Of a DNA stretch of 64,000 nt, positions 1 to 8,292 are shown piece after piece. The stretch is from NCBI RefSeq assembly GCF_000763385.1, contig NZ_JQFA01000002.1, positions 496,001-560,000 of the forward strand, written 5' to 3'. A program made the position numbers and the translations under genes. Each line of letters starts with the position of its first letter. Positions within the stretch are counted from its first letter, which is position 1. This DNA comes from Leptolyngbya sp. KIOST-1. Lineage in GTDB: Bacteria > Cyanobacteriota > Cyanobacteriia > Phormidesmidales > Phormidesmidaceae. The notes under the pieces are model-generated. The model made no database searches and had not been told where the DNA came from. It saw only the letters and a program-made list of their open reading frames with translations.

Positions 1-224
1 CAGATCGCCAGGTCGCCGATGCGCTCGGGGTCGAGGCCGCGCCGTTGACCCAGGCGCTGGGCCAGCCCAATCCCCAGCAGCAGGGCGGTCGTAATCAGCA
101 GCCCGTACCACCGAAAAGTGATGGGGCCAAGTTCAAAGGCAATGGGGCCCGGAGACGCCAACTGCCCTAAAGCGTTCACCCAAACCGTACTGGCCCAAAT
201 CGTACTGGCAAATGCGTGCATCAT
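1..224 (-). CDS. lgt: Prolipoprotein diacylglyceryl transferase, N-terminal part (cut by window edge)
   Basis: Reads leftward off the window, so only about the first 74 residues are visible. After a short N-terminus the protein runs through GPITFRWYGLLITTALLLG, the first membrane segment and signature of Lgt, followed by the cytoplasmic stretch RLGQRRGLDPERIGDLA. Lgt is an inner-membrane enzyme that transfers diacylglycerol from phosphatidylglycerol to the lipobox cysteine of prolipoproteins. Several lipobox proteins in this window (near 7.2, 33.9 and 58 kb) would be its substrates. Two ATG codons lie side by side at the start, and I chose the upstream one at 224. The catalytic part lies outside the window. 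Confidence 0.85.
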   Translation of the reverse strand, partial: MMHAFASTIWASTVWVNALGQLASPGPIAFELGPITFRWYGLLITTALLLGIGLAQRLGQRRGLDPERIGDLAI

Positions 225-356
225 CAGAGAAATTTACCGACAGGGGAAAAAGACCGGCAGCCCATGCCGCCGCGCCATAGGTTCAGTGTATGGCGCTGAG
301 CGGCCGATCTGTCCCTCCAGGGATCTCCCGCTGCCGGTAGTGCCCCGGCGCGATCG

Positions 357-899
357 CTAAGCCTGGGGATCCAGCGCCAGGTCGCGGCACAGCTTGCGCA
401 GGGACTGGGTCGCCCCAGGCTCAGGCTTGAGCACCCGCTGGTAGCTGCGGTAGGCCGCCTTACACAGCCCCAGTCGGTGTAGGGCAACGCCGCGAAACAG
501 CCAGGCCTGGGCGTGGCCGGGCGATCGCCACAGCGCCTGGTTGCAGCAGGTCAGAGCCTGCTTGGGGTGGTTGAGCAGGATCAGCAGCACCGCTTTTTGC
601 ACCCATAGGCGAGGGTTGCCCAGGCCGGCCAGCGCCTGGGCCTGCTCGACGCTCTGTAGAGCCTCAGCGTAGCGGCTCAGACAGCTCAGGGCCTCGGCCC
701 GGTGGCACCAGCTGTCGGCCCGGTGGGGGTCGAGGCGCAGGGCCTGTTCAAAATGGGTCAGCGCCTCCTGGTAGCGGCCCTTTTCCAGGTCAGCCTGGCC
801 CATTTCGTTCAGGCGCAGGCATTCAAAGTCGCCGTCCAACCAAGCCGGACGAGGGGCTGCGGACCGTTCGACAAGGCGATCGCGTACACAGGTTTCCAT
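357..899 (-). CDS. Tetratricopeptide repeat (TPR) protein
   Basis: A 180-residue soluble protein made of TPR-like helical pairs. One clear unit is GRYQEALTHFEQALRLDPHRADSW (about residues 35-60, quoted only in part here as GRYQEALTHFEQALRLDP), followed by three weaker ones with A-W/L-G-A spacing. TPRs mediate protein-protein contacts, and no enzymatic domain is visible, so the partner is unknown. The reading frame extends further upstream to 1187, but the ATG at 899 has an AAAGGA ribosome site about 7 bases ahead and begins the recognisable protein. The upstream extension is low-complexity and overlaps the divergent gene at 1182. Confidence 0.7.
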   Translation of the reverse strand: METCVRDRLVERSAAPRPAWLDGDFECLRLNEMGQADLEKGRYQEALTHFEQALRLDPHRADSWCHRAEALSCLSRYAEALQSVEQAQALAGLGNPRLWVQKAVLLILLNHPKQALTCCNQALWRSPGHAQAWLFRGVALHRLGLCKAAYRSYQRVLKPEPGATQSLRKLCRDLALDPQA

Positions 900-1181
900 C
901 GGTCTATCCTTTGTGTGAGAAGGAACGATTGATTTGGTAGCCAACGGTAAATAGCGCATATGGCAATCCTGTGTCGCTCCCATCTCAGATGTATTGCGGC
1001 CCTCCCCAGCAAGGATGAAGGATAGCAGCGCCATGAACCCTAACCAGCCTGGGCGGGGGAAACATGCCGTCGTCACACCATTGCCACGACAATGACACAG
1101 CCCCCCCCTAAGCTGAGGCTCAAGCTGTGGCCATGTCATTGGCCACTGACATTTGAGGACCTGAGAGTGAGGAGGTGACGC

Positions 1182-1553
1182 ATGCAACTGGGCCTATCCT
1201 ACAAACGCTATCGGCTCGACATTCCCCCCAGGGTGTGGTCAGAGTTTTTTGAACAATTCACCGATGAAAACCAGGGACGCCTGATTACGCTGAAGCTGGT
1301 GGACGAGCAACTGGGTGACTTTACGGTGCTGCGCCGAACTCCACTCCATGCGATCGCCTACCACGGTCCTGACCATAATCACGATTTGCTGGTCACGGTT
1401 GGGCGGCCCGAAGGCATCGGCGACGCCACCTACACCCACCGGATCGTGCAGCCCCGGGCAATCAGCATTGTCACCGACGAAGACGGCCTGGTGTTGTCCT
1501 GCACCATCATCCATCACGATCAGAGCCAGAGCACAATCAGCTTCCAGTCCTAG
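1182..1553 (+). CDS. Conserved hypothetical protein, 123 aa
   Basis: A small acidic, probably cytosolic protein with no signal peptide or membrane segment. I do not recognise a named family with confidence. It begins MQLGLSYKRYRLDIP and carries WSEFFEQFTDENQGRLITLK, a layout reminiscent of small DUF5335-like proteins, but this is only a suggestion. The start is very well supported: AGGAGGTGA sits 4 bases before the ATG, an almost perfect Shine-Dalgarno sequence. The TAG stop is shared with the left end of a small dispersed element (see 1553-1688). Confidence 0.65.
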   Translation: MQLGLSYKRYRLDIPPRVWSEFFEQFTDENQGRLITLKLVDEQLGDFTVLRRTPLHAIAYHGPDHNHDLLVTVGRPEGIGDATYTHRIVQPRAISIVTDEDGLVLSCTIIHHDQSQSTISFQS

Positions 1554-1688
1554 GGCGGGTTATCGATTGTGGTCAAAAGTGTGGTCAAAAGCTCGGTATA
1601 TCCAGCTTGTCACGCCCAACCCAAACGCCTGGATAGGGGCTGTAACCCTTAGTTTTTAGACGTTTGGCAGCTAATTGTTGACAGCCCC
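1553..1688. repeat. MITE-like element, copy A
   Basis: Begins TA|GGGCGGGTTATC and ends TTGACAGCCCC. It shares about 110 bases of extended similarity with 58678-58801, including AAAAGCTCGGTATATC, CACGCCCAACCCA, GGGGCTGTAACCCTTA and the CGTTTGGCA-CTAATTG-TGACAGCCCC end. Relative to that copy it holds a short internal duplication of GTGGTCAAAA. No coding capacity. The left TA plus first G is the TAG stop of the preceding gene. The right flank reads TG, not TA, so that boundary has decayed. Confidence 0.7.
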
Positions 1689-1906
1689 TGGGGCAGGTTC
1701 CCCCTTTGGGTCAAACACTCGCTGCCTGCGGAGGGGTATGGTCAGAGCCACAGGCGACAGAAACCAGGGCTTTCGAGTAGGCTTTAAGATCTCTGGCACA
1801 GCGCCCGCCACCCCCACGGGATGCATCCATCTAGGATCGGGATAAGATCGATCAAAGACTACCGATATTTGCCCCGTCCATCCCCCTACCCCTTCCTTTT
1901 CTGCCC

Positions 1907-2473
1907 ATGCACAACGCCAATAGCAGCCCATCCGCCCCTCAGCATCCTCCGGCTGCCAAGGTCAAAGGAGTTTTGCGCGAAACCATTGAAACCGTTGGTC
2001 TCAGTGTCCTATTAGCCTTTGGCCTCCGCACCTTTGTGGCCGAAGCGCGCTACATTCCCTCCGAATCCATGCTGCCCACCCTGGAGATCAACGATCGCCT
2101 GATCATCGACAAACTGAGCTACGACTTTGGCCAGCCCCAGCGGGGTGACATTGTGGTGTTTCGCCCGCCTGCAGCCCTGGGGCAAACGGACGCCTTCATC
2201 AAACGCCTGGTGGCCCTGCCGAGCGATGTGGTTGAAGTCAAAGACGGCCAGCTCTTTATCAACGGCGAACCGCAGTACGAGCCCTACATTGCCGCCCAAC
2301 CCGACTACGAGTATGGACCGGTCACCGTCCCCCCCAATTCGTACCTGGTGCTGGGCGACAACCGCAACAGAAGTTTTGACTCCCACGCCTGGGGATTTTT
2401 ACCCGAGGATCACTTGATTGGTCGAGCCGTTTTTCGGTTTTGGCCCCTGGACCGCCTGGGCAACCTGGATTAG
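1907..2473 (+). CDS. lepB: Signal peptidase I
   Basis: A 188-residue membrane serine protease that cleaves Sec and Tat signal peptides at the outer face of the cytoplasmic or thylakoid membrane. One N-terminal membrane anchor (about residues 28-45) is followed by the box with the catalytic serine, PSESMLPTL (Ser54), and the box with the catalytic lysine, [10 protein letters not shown] (Lys99). The later boxes [15 protein letters not shown] and the C-terminal [11 protein letters not shown] are typical of S26 family members. The usual LPGD is LPSD here. Length fits the cyanobacterial one-anchor type. The N-terminus is Ser/Pro-rich. It stands alone, with a repeat element upstream. Confidence 0.96.
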   Translation: MHNANSSPSAPQHPPAAKVKGVLRETIETVGLSVLLAFGLRTFVAEARYIPSESMLPTLEINDRLIIDKLSYDFGQPQRGDIVVFRPPAALGQTDAFIKRLVALPSDVVEVKDGQLFINGEPQYEPYIAAQPDYEYGPVTVPPNSYLVLGDNRNRSFDSHAWGFLPEDHLIGRAVFRFWPLDRLGNLD

Positions 2474-2593
2474 TGCCTGATCAAATCGATAATGAGTGGA
2501 TGGTGAGTGGATCAGCCGCCGAGGATTCAGGGCTTCAGGTCTATGGCTCAAATCAGCCGTGAACCTGAAACCCTGAACCCGAGTACCGTTTAT

Positions 2594-2824
2594 TCACTCG
2601 TAGAGGCGGCAGCGGCTGAAGTCGATCTGCTGTCCAGTGGAGCATTGCACCAAGCTGCGCCCCGCTGCCAGGGCCGCTTGACTGGTGGCGTGGGCCTCGC
2701 CGTCGGTGAGGGTCGACAGCTCTGGCGTAATCACCCAGCAAAAAAATCCCGCCGAGCGCCGCCGGGTCACCGCCACAATCCAATCGGGAAACGCAACTAA
2801 GGTATTGAGCGTATCGCATGCCAT
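2594..2824 (-). CDS. Small conserved-looking hypothetical protein, 76 aa
   Basis: A 76-residue reading frame, MACDTLNTLVAFPDWIVAVTR at its start (first 20 residues), with protein-like composition: an aromatic/hydrophobic core VAVTRRRSAGFFCWVITPEL followed by an Ala-rich helical stretch. I recognise no family. It is divergent from recA, and the 300 bases between them would hold both promoters. Another minus-strand frame overlaps it in a different phase, but its composition is less protein-like. Two cysteines are present but no metal-binding spacing. Confidence 0.45.
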   Translation of the reverse strand: MACDTLNTLVAFPDWIVAVTRRRSAGFFCWVITPELSTLTDGEAHATSQAALAAGRSLVQCSTGQQIDFSRCRLYE

Positions 2825-2921
2825 TGGGGTTTACCCCCTCCCCTGGGGAAGTGCGTGGTGGGAGGCTCTACAGCAGTTATCACTATTGGGGCGATCGCTC
2901 CGCCGCGTGGATAACTACCTA

Positions 2922-2949
2922 TTGCCATTAAGTGCAAGTGTACTATACT
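2922..2949 (+). promoter_or_regulatory. Candidate recA promoter
   Basis: TTGCCA (2922-2927) and TATACT (2944-2949) are separated by 16 bases and lie about 180 bases before the recA start. The spacing and hexamers suit a group 1 sigma factor. A cyanobacterial LexA box (AGTACNNNTGTTC type) is not convincingly present here. This is a pattern match only. Confidence 0.35.
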
Positions 2950-3131
2950 GGTTTTCTAAAGACAACTGCCCCAGGGCTTGTCATCAATTCTAGCCAACGA
3001 CCCTTTGCAATTCCCGCTGCGCCCGCCCCAAAACCAGGTTGGGGGCAGTGCCCTTGGAGCCGGGAGAATGGGTGGCTAGGCGACGACAGCCCCTGGATTC
3101 AGAAGTCCTGTCCTACCGTACCGAGGCATTT

Positions 3132-4208
3132 ATGGCGGCGAAAAAGGGTAAAGAGCAGAGCGAGAAAGAAAAGGCGCTGACCATGGTGCTGGGTCAGATC
3201 GAGCGCAACTTCGGCAAAGGGTCGATCATGCGCCTGGGCGACGCCGCCCGCATGAAAGTCGAGACCATTCCCACCGGGGCGCTCACCCTGGATCTGGCCC
3301 TCGGCGGTGGCTTGCCCAAGGGTCGCATCATCGAAATCTATGGCCCCGAAAGCTCAGGCAAAACCACCGTCGCCCTGCATGTGGTGGCCGAAGTCCAGAA
3401 GTCAGGGGGCGTTGCCGCCTTTGTAGACGCCGAACACGCCCTTGACCCCATCTATGCCGCGGCCCTGGGGGTCAATGTCGAAGAACTGCTGGTCTCCCAG
3501 CCCGATACGGGCGAAATGGGGCTGGAGGTGGTCGATCAGCTGGTGCGATCGTCAGCCATTGACGTGGTGGTAGTAGACTCGGTGGCGGCCCTGGTGCCTC
3601 GGGCAGAAATTGAGGGTGAAATGGGCGATGCCCACGTTGGTCTCCAAGCCCGCCTGATGAGCCAGGCGCTGCGGAAAATCACCGGCAGTATCGGCAAGTC
3701 GCAGTGCACGGTTGTCTTCCTAAACCAGCTGCGGCAGAAAATCGGCATTTCCTACGGCAACCCGGAGGTTACCACCGGCGGTAATGCGCTCAAGTTTTAC
3801 GCTTCGGTGCGCCTGGATATTCGCCGCATTCAAACCCTCAAGAAGGGAACCGAGGAGTACGGCATTCGCGCCAAGGTCAAAGTGGCCAAAAACAAAGTCG
3901 CTCCCCCCTTCCGCATCGGCGAGTTTGACATTCTCTTTGGCCAGGGCATCTCCAGCATGGGCTGCCTGGTGGACCTGGCCGAGCAGCACGGCGTCATCGT
4001 TCGCAAGGGAGCCTGGTACAGCTACGAGGGCGACAACATCGGCCAGGGGCGCGAGAATACAATTCTGCGCCTACAGGAAGATGCTGAGTTTGCCCAAAAG
4101 GTAGAAGCTCAGGTTAAAGAAAAGCTGGCGATTGGCAGTGCTGTTGCCGATGCTGAAGCGGTGGAGATTGAGATGGAGGATGAGGCTTACCTGGACGAAG
4201 ACGAGTAA
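3132..4208 (+). CDS. recA: Recombinase RecA
   Basis: A 358-residue DNA-dependent ATPase that forms filaments on single-stranded DNA for homologous recombination and promotes LexA self-cleavage. Walker A is GPESSGKTT (residues 71-79). The stretches [30 protein letters not shown] and [11 protein letters not shown] (the L2 region) are diagnostic. The acidic C-terminal tail ends in [10 protein letters not shown]. The frame extends upstream to an ATG at 3039, but the extension is unlike Rec[17 protein letters not shown] at 3132 matches family N-termini and has CCGAGG ahead of it. Monocistronic. Confidence 0.97.
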   Translation: MAAKKGKEQSEKEKALTMVLGQIERNFGKGSIMRLGDAARMKVETIPTGALTLDLALGGGLPKGRIIEIYGPESSGKTTVALHVVAEVQKSGGVAAFVDAEHALDPIYAAALGVNVEELLVSQPDTGEMGLEVVDQLVRSSAIDVVVVDSVAALVPRAEIEGEMGDAHVGLQARLMSQALRKITGSIGKSQCTVVFLNQLRQKIGISYGNPEVTTGGNALKFYASVRLDIRRIQTLKKGTEEYGIRAKVKVAKNKVAPPFRIGEFDILFGQGISSMGCLVDLAEQHGVIVRKGAWYSYEGDNIGQGRENTILRLQEDAEFAQKVEAQVKEKLAIGSAVADAEAVEIEMEDEAYLDEDE

Positions 4209-4249
4209 CGTCTAGACTGACCGCTAGCGTCCCGTTCCTCGGTAGTTAA

Positions 4250-4269
4250 GGGGTTGCGGTTGCAGCCCC
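4250..4269 (+). terminator. Weak hairpin after recA
   Basis: GGGGTTGC-GGTT-GCAGCCCC, an 8-bp stem (one G-T pair) with a 4-base loop, 42 bases after the recA stop. No T-tract follows, so it may be a processing or pausing structure rather than a true intrinsic terminator. Confidence 0.3.
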
Positions 4270-4599
4270 AGGGCCAGCAGCTTAAGGACAAGGTCTGTCG
4301 GCCCTAACTCCGAGGGGTCAGAGTCGTCCCGTTGAGCAGGTTCCGCACAGGAACCGCAGGTTTTCGAAGACATTGGCAAAGCCCTAATTCAGTAAACCCC
4401 TTTTCAAGGGGCAGGGAGCAGACCCGGAACGTTTTTGTGTCGTTATGTTTTGCTGTAACTTTTTACTGTTCCGTTGTGTCGCTACACCCTGGGTATCGGA
4501 GCCGCTGGCCCTCTTAAACCGACTCAGCTAACTCGACTTGCATGTGCTGAACTATACAGCTAAGCCCAATGTTCAACTTTACTGGAACGGTTCATACTC

Positions 4600-4846
4600 T
4601 CGCATCTGTCTTTAGGATGAGATTTTTGTCCCTCCAGCAGCCATTCCTGCGAGGCACCACCTCTTCGAACTCAACAGGTCAAGGACTGGGCGAACCCTGT
4701 CGCACAGGATTTGGGGGGGAGCCACTTTTCTTGCTATACCAACCTGGTCCTCGATCATCTCTCGGATGACGTGAGGACACTTTGAAACTCCATACGAGTT
4801 CAGCGGTTCTACCAACCCCCATCGCCGTGGATGGGGGTTTTTCTTT
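4600..4846 (+). ncRNA. Candidate non-coding RNA in the recA-petN gap
   Basis: The 808 bases between recA and petN hold no convincing gene. A strong intrinsic terminator at 4814-4846 lies 600 bases after recA and 170 before petN, so it probably ends a separate transcript. Upstream of it are hairpins at 4695-4707 (CCTGT-CGC-ACAGG) and 4747-4778 (GTCCTCGATCATC paired with GATGACGTGAGGAC, imperfect). AGGACTGG near 4682 can pair with CTGGTCCT near 4745. Size and structure could suit a 6S-like RNA, but I cannot identify the family. The 5' end is a guess. SRP RNA, tmRNA and RNase P signature motifs were looked for and not found. Confidence 0.3.
4814..4846 (+). terminator. Strong intrinsic terminator
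   Basis: AACCCCCAT (4814-4822), loop CGCCGTGG, ATGGGGGTT (4831-4839), then TTTCTTT. A 9-bp perfect GC-rich stem with a T-tract on the plus strand. Confidence 0.8.
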
Positions 4847-5016
4847 GGGGGCCATAGGTCTGTAGGTTGGTTCACTCCAGCCTGGGCGCTGCGACGGTGG
4901 AGCGCCTTAAATGGTGAGAACCCTGCCAACATTGAACCACTCAACCGTTGGAACGTTCCCCGCCTCGTGGCATTATGATGGGGTAACTGTGTTGGTTTGC
5001 CGTTTTAGAAACATCT

Positions 5017-5106
5017 ATGGATATCTTGACCTTTGGCTGGGTGGCGCTGCTGGTAGTGTTTACCTTCTCTCTGTCGATGGTGGTTTGGGGTCGCAACGGG
5101 TTCTAA
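5017..5106 (+). CDS. petN: Cytochrome b6f complex subunit PetN
   Basis: A 29-residue single-span thylakoid membrane protein: [20 protein letters not shown] followed by MVVWGRNGF. This matches PetN (subunit VIII), which is required for stability of the b6f complex that passes electrons from plastoquinol to plastocyanin or cytochrome c6. The C-terminal MVVWGRNG motif is the family hallmark. It is too short for ordinary ORF calling. A 55-residue gene follows after 19 bases. Confidence 0.95.
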   Translation: MDILTFGWVALLVVFTFSLSMVVWGRNGF

Positions 5107-5125
5107 GCCCAGTGCCGGTGTAGCT

Positions 5126-5293
5126 ATGGAAGCAACTCTACAAGCTCAAGCCTTTAGTGTATTAGCGACGATCGCCCTGGTGCTGATGGTGGTTGTGACC
5201 GGCGGGGTCATCTACCTGACAGCCGCCGACTGGCGCGATCGCCGACGGCGCAAGAATGACCAGGCGGCCCCCAAGCGACGCGCCAAATCGTAG
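5126..5293 (+). CDS. Small single-span membrane protein, 55 aa
   Basis: ATG at 5126 to TAG at 5293. Residues about 10-34 (FSVLATIALVLMVVVTGGVI and on) form one membrane helix. The tail is strongly basic: WRDRRRRKNDQAAPKRRAKS. It lies 19 bases after petN and overlaps the start of rsmB by 38 bases in another frame, which suggests co-transcription. I do not recognise a named family. It is not PsbN, PetL, PetM or PetG by sequence. Position next to petN makes a thylakoid role plausible, but that is inference. Confidence 0.6.
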   Translation: MEATLQAQAFSVLATIALVLMVVVTGGVIYLTAADWRDRRRRKNDQAAPKRRAKS

Positions 5294-6689
5294 CTTGGCT
5301 AAGCCTACGTCTCCTCGGGCCGCCGCCCCTACAACGGCGCGGCAGTTGGCGCTGAACGTACTGCTTCAAGTGCAGGCGGGGGCCTACGCCGATGTGGCCC
5401 TGCACCGCACCCTGTCCCAGGGAAGTCTGAGCGAGGGCGATTTCCCTGGGGAACGCTCCGCGGAACGCGCCTTTGCCACCGAGCTGGTCTACGGCAGCGT
5501 CCGTCGGCAGCGCACCCTGGATGCTCTGATCGACCAGCTGGGTAACCGCCCCGCTGACAAACAGCCCCCGGTGCTGCGGCTTGTGCTGCACCTGGGGCTT
5601 TACCAATTGCGCTATCTGAGCGCTGTCCCCGCTTCGGCGGCGGTAAATACCAGCGTGGATCTGGCCAAGGCCAGCGGGTTGGGCCGTCTGGCGGGGGTGG
5701 TGAACGGCATGCTGCGCCAGTACCTGCGCCGGTCCGAGGCGGGCGAGGACCCTCTGGTTTTGCCCCCTCAGCCGGCCGCCGCCCTGGGCGTCCTGCACAG
5801 CTATCCCGACTGGTTGGTGGCCCTCTGGCTGGAACAGATTGGCTACGAGGAAACGGAGCGACTCTGTGGCTGGTTCAATCAGGTGCCCGCCATAGACCTG
5901 CGGGTGAACCGTCAGCAAACGACAGTTGAAGCGGTGCGTACGGCCTTTGGCGCCGCGGGCATTGCGGTGACCTCCATCCCCGGTCTGCCCTGGGGGCTGC
6001 GCCTGGTCAACCACCAGGGGGCCCTGAGCGACCTGCCCGGCTACGAAGCTGGCTGGTGGAGCGTGCAGGATGCCAGTGCTCAGCTGGTGGGGCTGCTGCT
6101 CGACCCCCAGGCGAACGATACGGTGCTGGATGTCTGTGCGGCACCGGGGGGCAAGGCCACCCAAATCGCTGAAATCATTGGCCCGGAGGGGACGGTATGG
6201 GCCTGCGATCGCGCCCCCTCCCGGCTGAAAAAAATCACCGCCAATGCCACCCGTCTGGGCCTGGGCAACCTGCACACCCACGCCGGGGACAGCACCGATC
6301 TGACCCCGTTTCACCAGCGGTTTGACCGGGTGCTGGTCGACGCACCCTGCTCGGGCCTGGGCACTCTGCACCGCCACGCCGACGCCCGCTGGCGACAGAA
6401 CCCTGCCAGCATTGCCGCCCTGGCCGAGCTGCAGAGCGCTCTGCTGGCCGAAGCGGCGCGCTGCGTCAAGCCCAGGGGCAGCCTGGTCTATGCCACCTGC
6501 ACCCTGCACCCCGCCGAAAACGAAGCGGTGATTAAGGCTTTTTGTCAGGCTCACCCCGCCTGGCGGGTTCAGCCGCCTGAACCGGAGTTTGGCGGTGGGC
6601 TGGAGGTTGCCCCCCAGGGCTGGGTACGGGTTTGGCCCCACCGCCACAACATGGACGGTTTTTTTATGGTGAAGCTCCAGGCGAACTAG
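5256..6689 (+). CDS. rsmB: 16S rRNA (cytosine-967-C5)-methyltransferase RsmB
   Basis: A 477-residue protein with an N-terminal NusB-like RNA-binding domain (about residues 28-160) and a C-terminal SAM-dependent methyltransferase domain. Motif I is CAAPGGKATQIAE (about residue 293), motif IV is VDAPCSGLGTLHR (about 360) and motif VI is YATCTLHPAENE (about 412). The Cys pair in PCSG and TC does the covalent catalysis typical of m5C RNA methyltransferases. The start overlaps the 55-aa upstream gene by 38 bases. The Thr/Ala-rich first 25 residues are not conserved, so a slightly later start is possible. Confidence 0.93.
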   Translation: MTRRPPSDAPNRSLAKPTSPRAAAPTTARQLALNVLLQVQAGAYADVALHRTLSQGSLSEGDFPGERSAERAFATELVYGSVRRQRTLDALIDQLGNRPADKQPPVLRLVLHLGLYQLRYLSAVPASAAVNTSVDLAKASGLGRLAGVVNGMLRQYLRRSEAGEDPLVLPPQPAAALGVLHSYPDWLVALWLEQIGYEETERLCGWFNQVPAIDLRVNRQQTTVEAVRTAFGAAGIAVTSIPGLPWGLRLVNHQGALSDLPGYEAGWWSVQDASAQLVGLLLDPQANDTVLDVCAAPGGKATQIAEIIGPEGTVWACDRAPSRLKKITANATRLGLGNLHTHAGDSTDLTPFHQRFDRVLVDAPCSGLGTLHRHADARWRQNPASIAALAELQSALLAEAARCVKPRGSLVYATCTLHPAENEAVIKAFCQAHPAWRVQPPEPEFGGGLEVAPQGWVRVWPHRHNMDGFFMVKLQAN

Positions 6690-6789
6690 GACGCTGCGGC
6701 GTAAGTTAGCCAACCATTCCTGACACCTGGCACCCGGCACCCACAGCAAGGGTTGTTATATGGCTGCCCGCCAATACTGGGGGCTGTGA

Positions 6790-7041
6790 TCAGGCGTTTT
6801 CCTCGGCCTCCAGCTTTTCGCGCGACTCGCCCCAGTAGGCGCTGACGGTAATCACTTCCTGGCTGCCCTTGATCTCGGAGGTCCAGCGGTAGACGGTGTT
6901 TTTAGGGTTGACCCCGACCTCCAGCAGCTTGGCTCCCATGTAGTACTCCATGGAGTCGCGGGTGCGCTTTTTGAAAAATTCAGATTGACCCTTGGGCACC
7001 GTGCGCGAGAGATGGGCCTGGGTATGTCTAGGCTGGGCCAT
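6790..7041 (-). CDS. Conserved hypothetical protein, 83 aa
   Basis: A small, charged, soluble protein with a central block FFKKRTRDSMEYYMGAKLLE and a C-terminal strand-rich part ITVSAYWGESREKLEAEEN. It has no membrane segment or signal peptide. It looks like a real gene (balanced composition, no competing frame), but I cannot assign a family. It is not the small phycobilisome linker CpcD or NblA. It is divergent from the DUF1176 lipoprotein gene across a 138-base shared promoter region. Confidence 0.65.
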   Translation of the reverse strand: MAQPRHTQAHLSRTVPKGQSEFFKKRTRDSMEYYMGAKLLEVGVNPKNTVYRWTSEIKGSQEVITVSAYWGESREKLEAEENA

Positions 7042-7179
7042 GATTATTCAACAAAATCCAGTAAAAATCGGTGAATTCGTTTTCTATGATAACTAGGGAA
7101 CGGAACCCGCTGCAGATGATACGACTCCAGCGGCGGGAATACTGGTACGACAATCGGCGATCGCCCCAAGGAGACTGTA

Positions 7180-7788
7180 GTGAAACAACTCAATCCAGGC
7201 TGGAGCGCAACGGCAGCCCTGCTGCTGGTGGCGATCGCGGGGTGCAATGCCCCTGCGCCCTCCGGGTCAGCCTCCCCCCCGGCCACCGCCGACTCCACCC
7301 CAAGCGCGCTGCCCGCCGATGAGGTGCTGCTCCAGACGGTGCTGGAGCAGGTGGAGGAGCAGGACCTCTGCGATGGCTTCTACCAGCCGGAGGTGGCTGA
7401 GGCCGAGTCGCAGGTGTACCGGGCGGGCGATCGCGCTTTGGTGGAGATCCATTGCGCCAGAGCTGCCTACCAGTCGGTCTATGCGTTCGTGGGGGTGAAT
7501 CCCGATGGCACCCTGCAACCGCTGACCCTAGATGGGTTCTACCCCGACGAGACGGGAGCGTTTGAGCGCAGCAGCGAGGCCACCGTGGGCGGACTGGCCA
7601 GCTTTGACCCAGACACCAGCCTCCTGACGGTGTTCAGCAAGGCCCGGGGGCTGGGGGACTGTGGCTCGCTGGCGGAGTATCGCTGGGCGGAGGGCGACCT
7701 GGAGCTGACCACCTTCCGCTACCAGGCCTGCAGCGACTCGCCAGGGGAGTTTGTCAACCCCGACGACTACCCGCAGATCTATCCTTAG
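7180..7788 (+). CDS. DUF1176 family lipoprotein
   Basis: A 202-residue lipoprotein that starts at GTG, with AAGGAG 6 bases ahead. The signal peptide ends in the lipobox AIAGC (Cys22), followed by a Pro/Ala/Ser-rich spacer. The mature part resembles DUF1176, with the terminal pattern GDCGSLAEYRWAEGDLELTT and a late cysteine in YQACSDSP, and it ends with a YPQIYP motif as that family does. Function unknown; location is the periplasmic face of a membrane. The stop overlaps a short tandem repeat. Confidence 0.75.
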   Translation: MKQLNPGWSATAALLLVAIAGCNAPAPSGSASPPATADSTPSALPADEVLLQTVLEQVEEQDLCDGFYQPEVAEAESQVYRAGDRALVEIHCARAAYQSVYAFVGVNPDGTLQPLTLDGFYPDETGAFERSSEATVGGLASFDPDTSLLTVFSKARGLGDCGSLAEYRWAEGDLELTTFRYQACSDSPGEFVNPDDYPQIYP

Positions 7789-7823
7789 CCATTGATGAGC
7801 CATTGATGAGCCATTGATGAGCC
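7788..7823. repeat. Triple 11-bp tandem repeat
   Basis: GCCATTGATGA three times plus a final GCC, starting at the last base of the lipoprotein stop codon. It lies between two co-directional genes. Confidence 0.9.
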
Positions 7824-7860
7824 GCCCTAAACTCACACAGGCCGCAGACATTGGAGGGGT

Positions 7861-8235
7861 ATGCCGCGCGAAATTCTTTGCAGTCACTGTGGCCGGGCCA
7901 TCCGATCTCGCCAGTCCCTGGCCGTTGTAGGTCGCAGTCTACAGCCGCTGCACCGCAGCTGCTACGCCGCCTATGCCGCCCGGCAGCCCTGGTATCGGCA
8001 CCCCGGCTGGCCCGTCAACCACTGGCGATCGCTGCTGGCGTTCAACGCGCTACTGCTGGTTGGGGTGATTCTGCTGCATCTGCTGGTCAGGCCCATGCCC
8101 CTATCCCAGTGGCTGGGGCTGAAGCCGCTACTGCTGGTGGTCAACGGATGGCTACTGGCGGCGCGGGGAGTCAGTTACTGGAGTCTGGAGCGGCACCTGC
8201 CGCCCCGGGAGCCGACCCCGCGCCCTGCCCCGTAG
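7861..8235 (+). CDS. Membrane protein with N-terminal zinc-ribbon-like motif, 124 aa
   Basis: The N-terminus MPREILCSHCGRAIRSRQSL has a CxxC pair (Cys7, Cys10), and a second pair-like H-x3-C (LHRSC, about residues 30-34) could complete a zinc site. Two membrane segments follow: about residues 56-78 (LLAFNALLLVGVILLHLL) and 86-104. The C-terminus is Pro-rich. GGAGGGG lies just before the ATG. No family recognised. It converges on the M15 peptidase gene. Confidence 0.6.
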   Translation: MPREILCSHCGRAIRSRQSLAVVGRSLQPLHRSCYAAYAARQPWYRHPGWPVNHWRSLLAFNALLLVGVILLHLLVRPMPLSQWLGLKPLLLVVNGWLLAARGVSYWSLERHLPPREPTPRPAP

Positions 8236-8292
8236 CCTGGCAGCAATTCCCTGGCTCAGCGGCGGGTTGTGTAACATTCAGCCGGCTGGGGA

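Noticed and set aside
3039..3131. Upstream in-frame extension of RecA
   Set aside because: RecA family N-termini match the ATG at 3132. The extension lies in the probable leader.
4209..5016. RNase P RNA, SRP RNA or tmRNA
   Set aside because: Signature motifs of these RNAs were not found, so only an unnamed RNA candidate is kept.
5208..6749. 513-codon minus-strand frame opposite rsmB
   Set aside because: Antisense shadow of rsmB, which has full catalytic motifs. No domain visible in the shadow.
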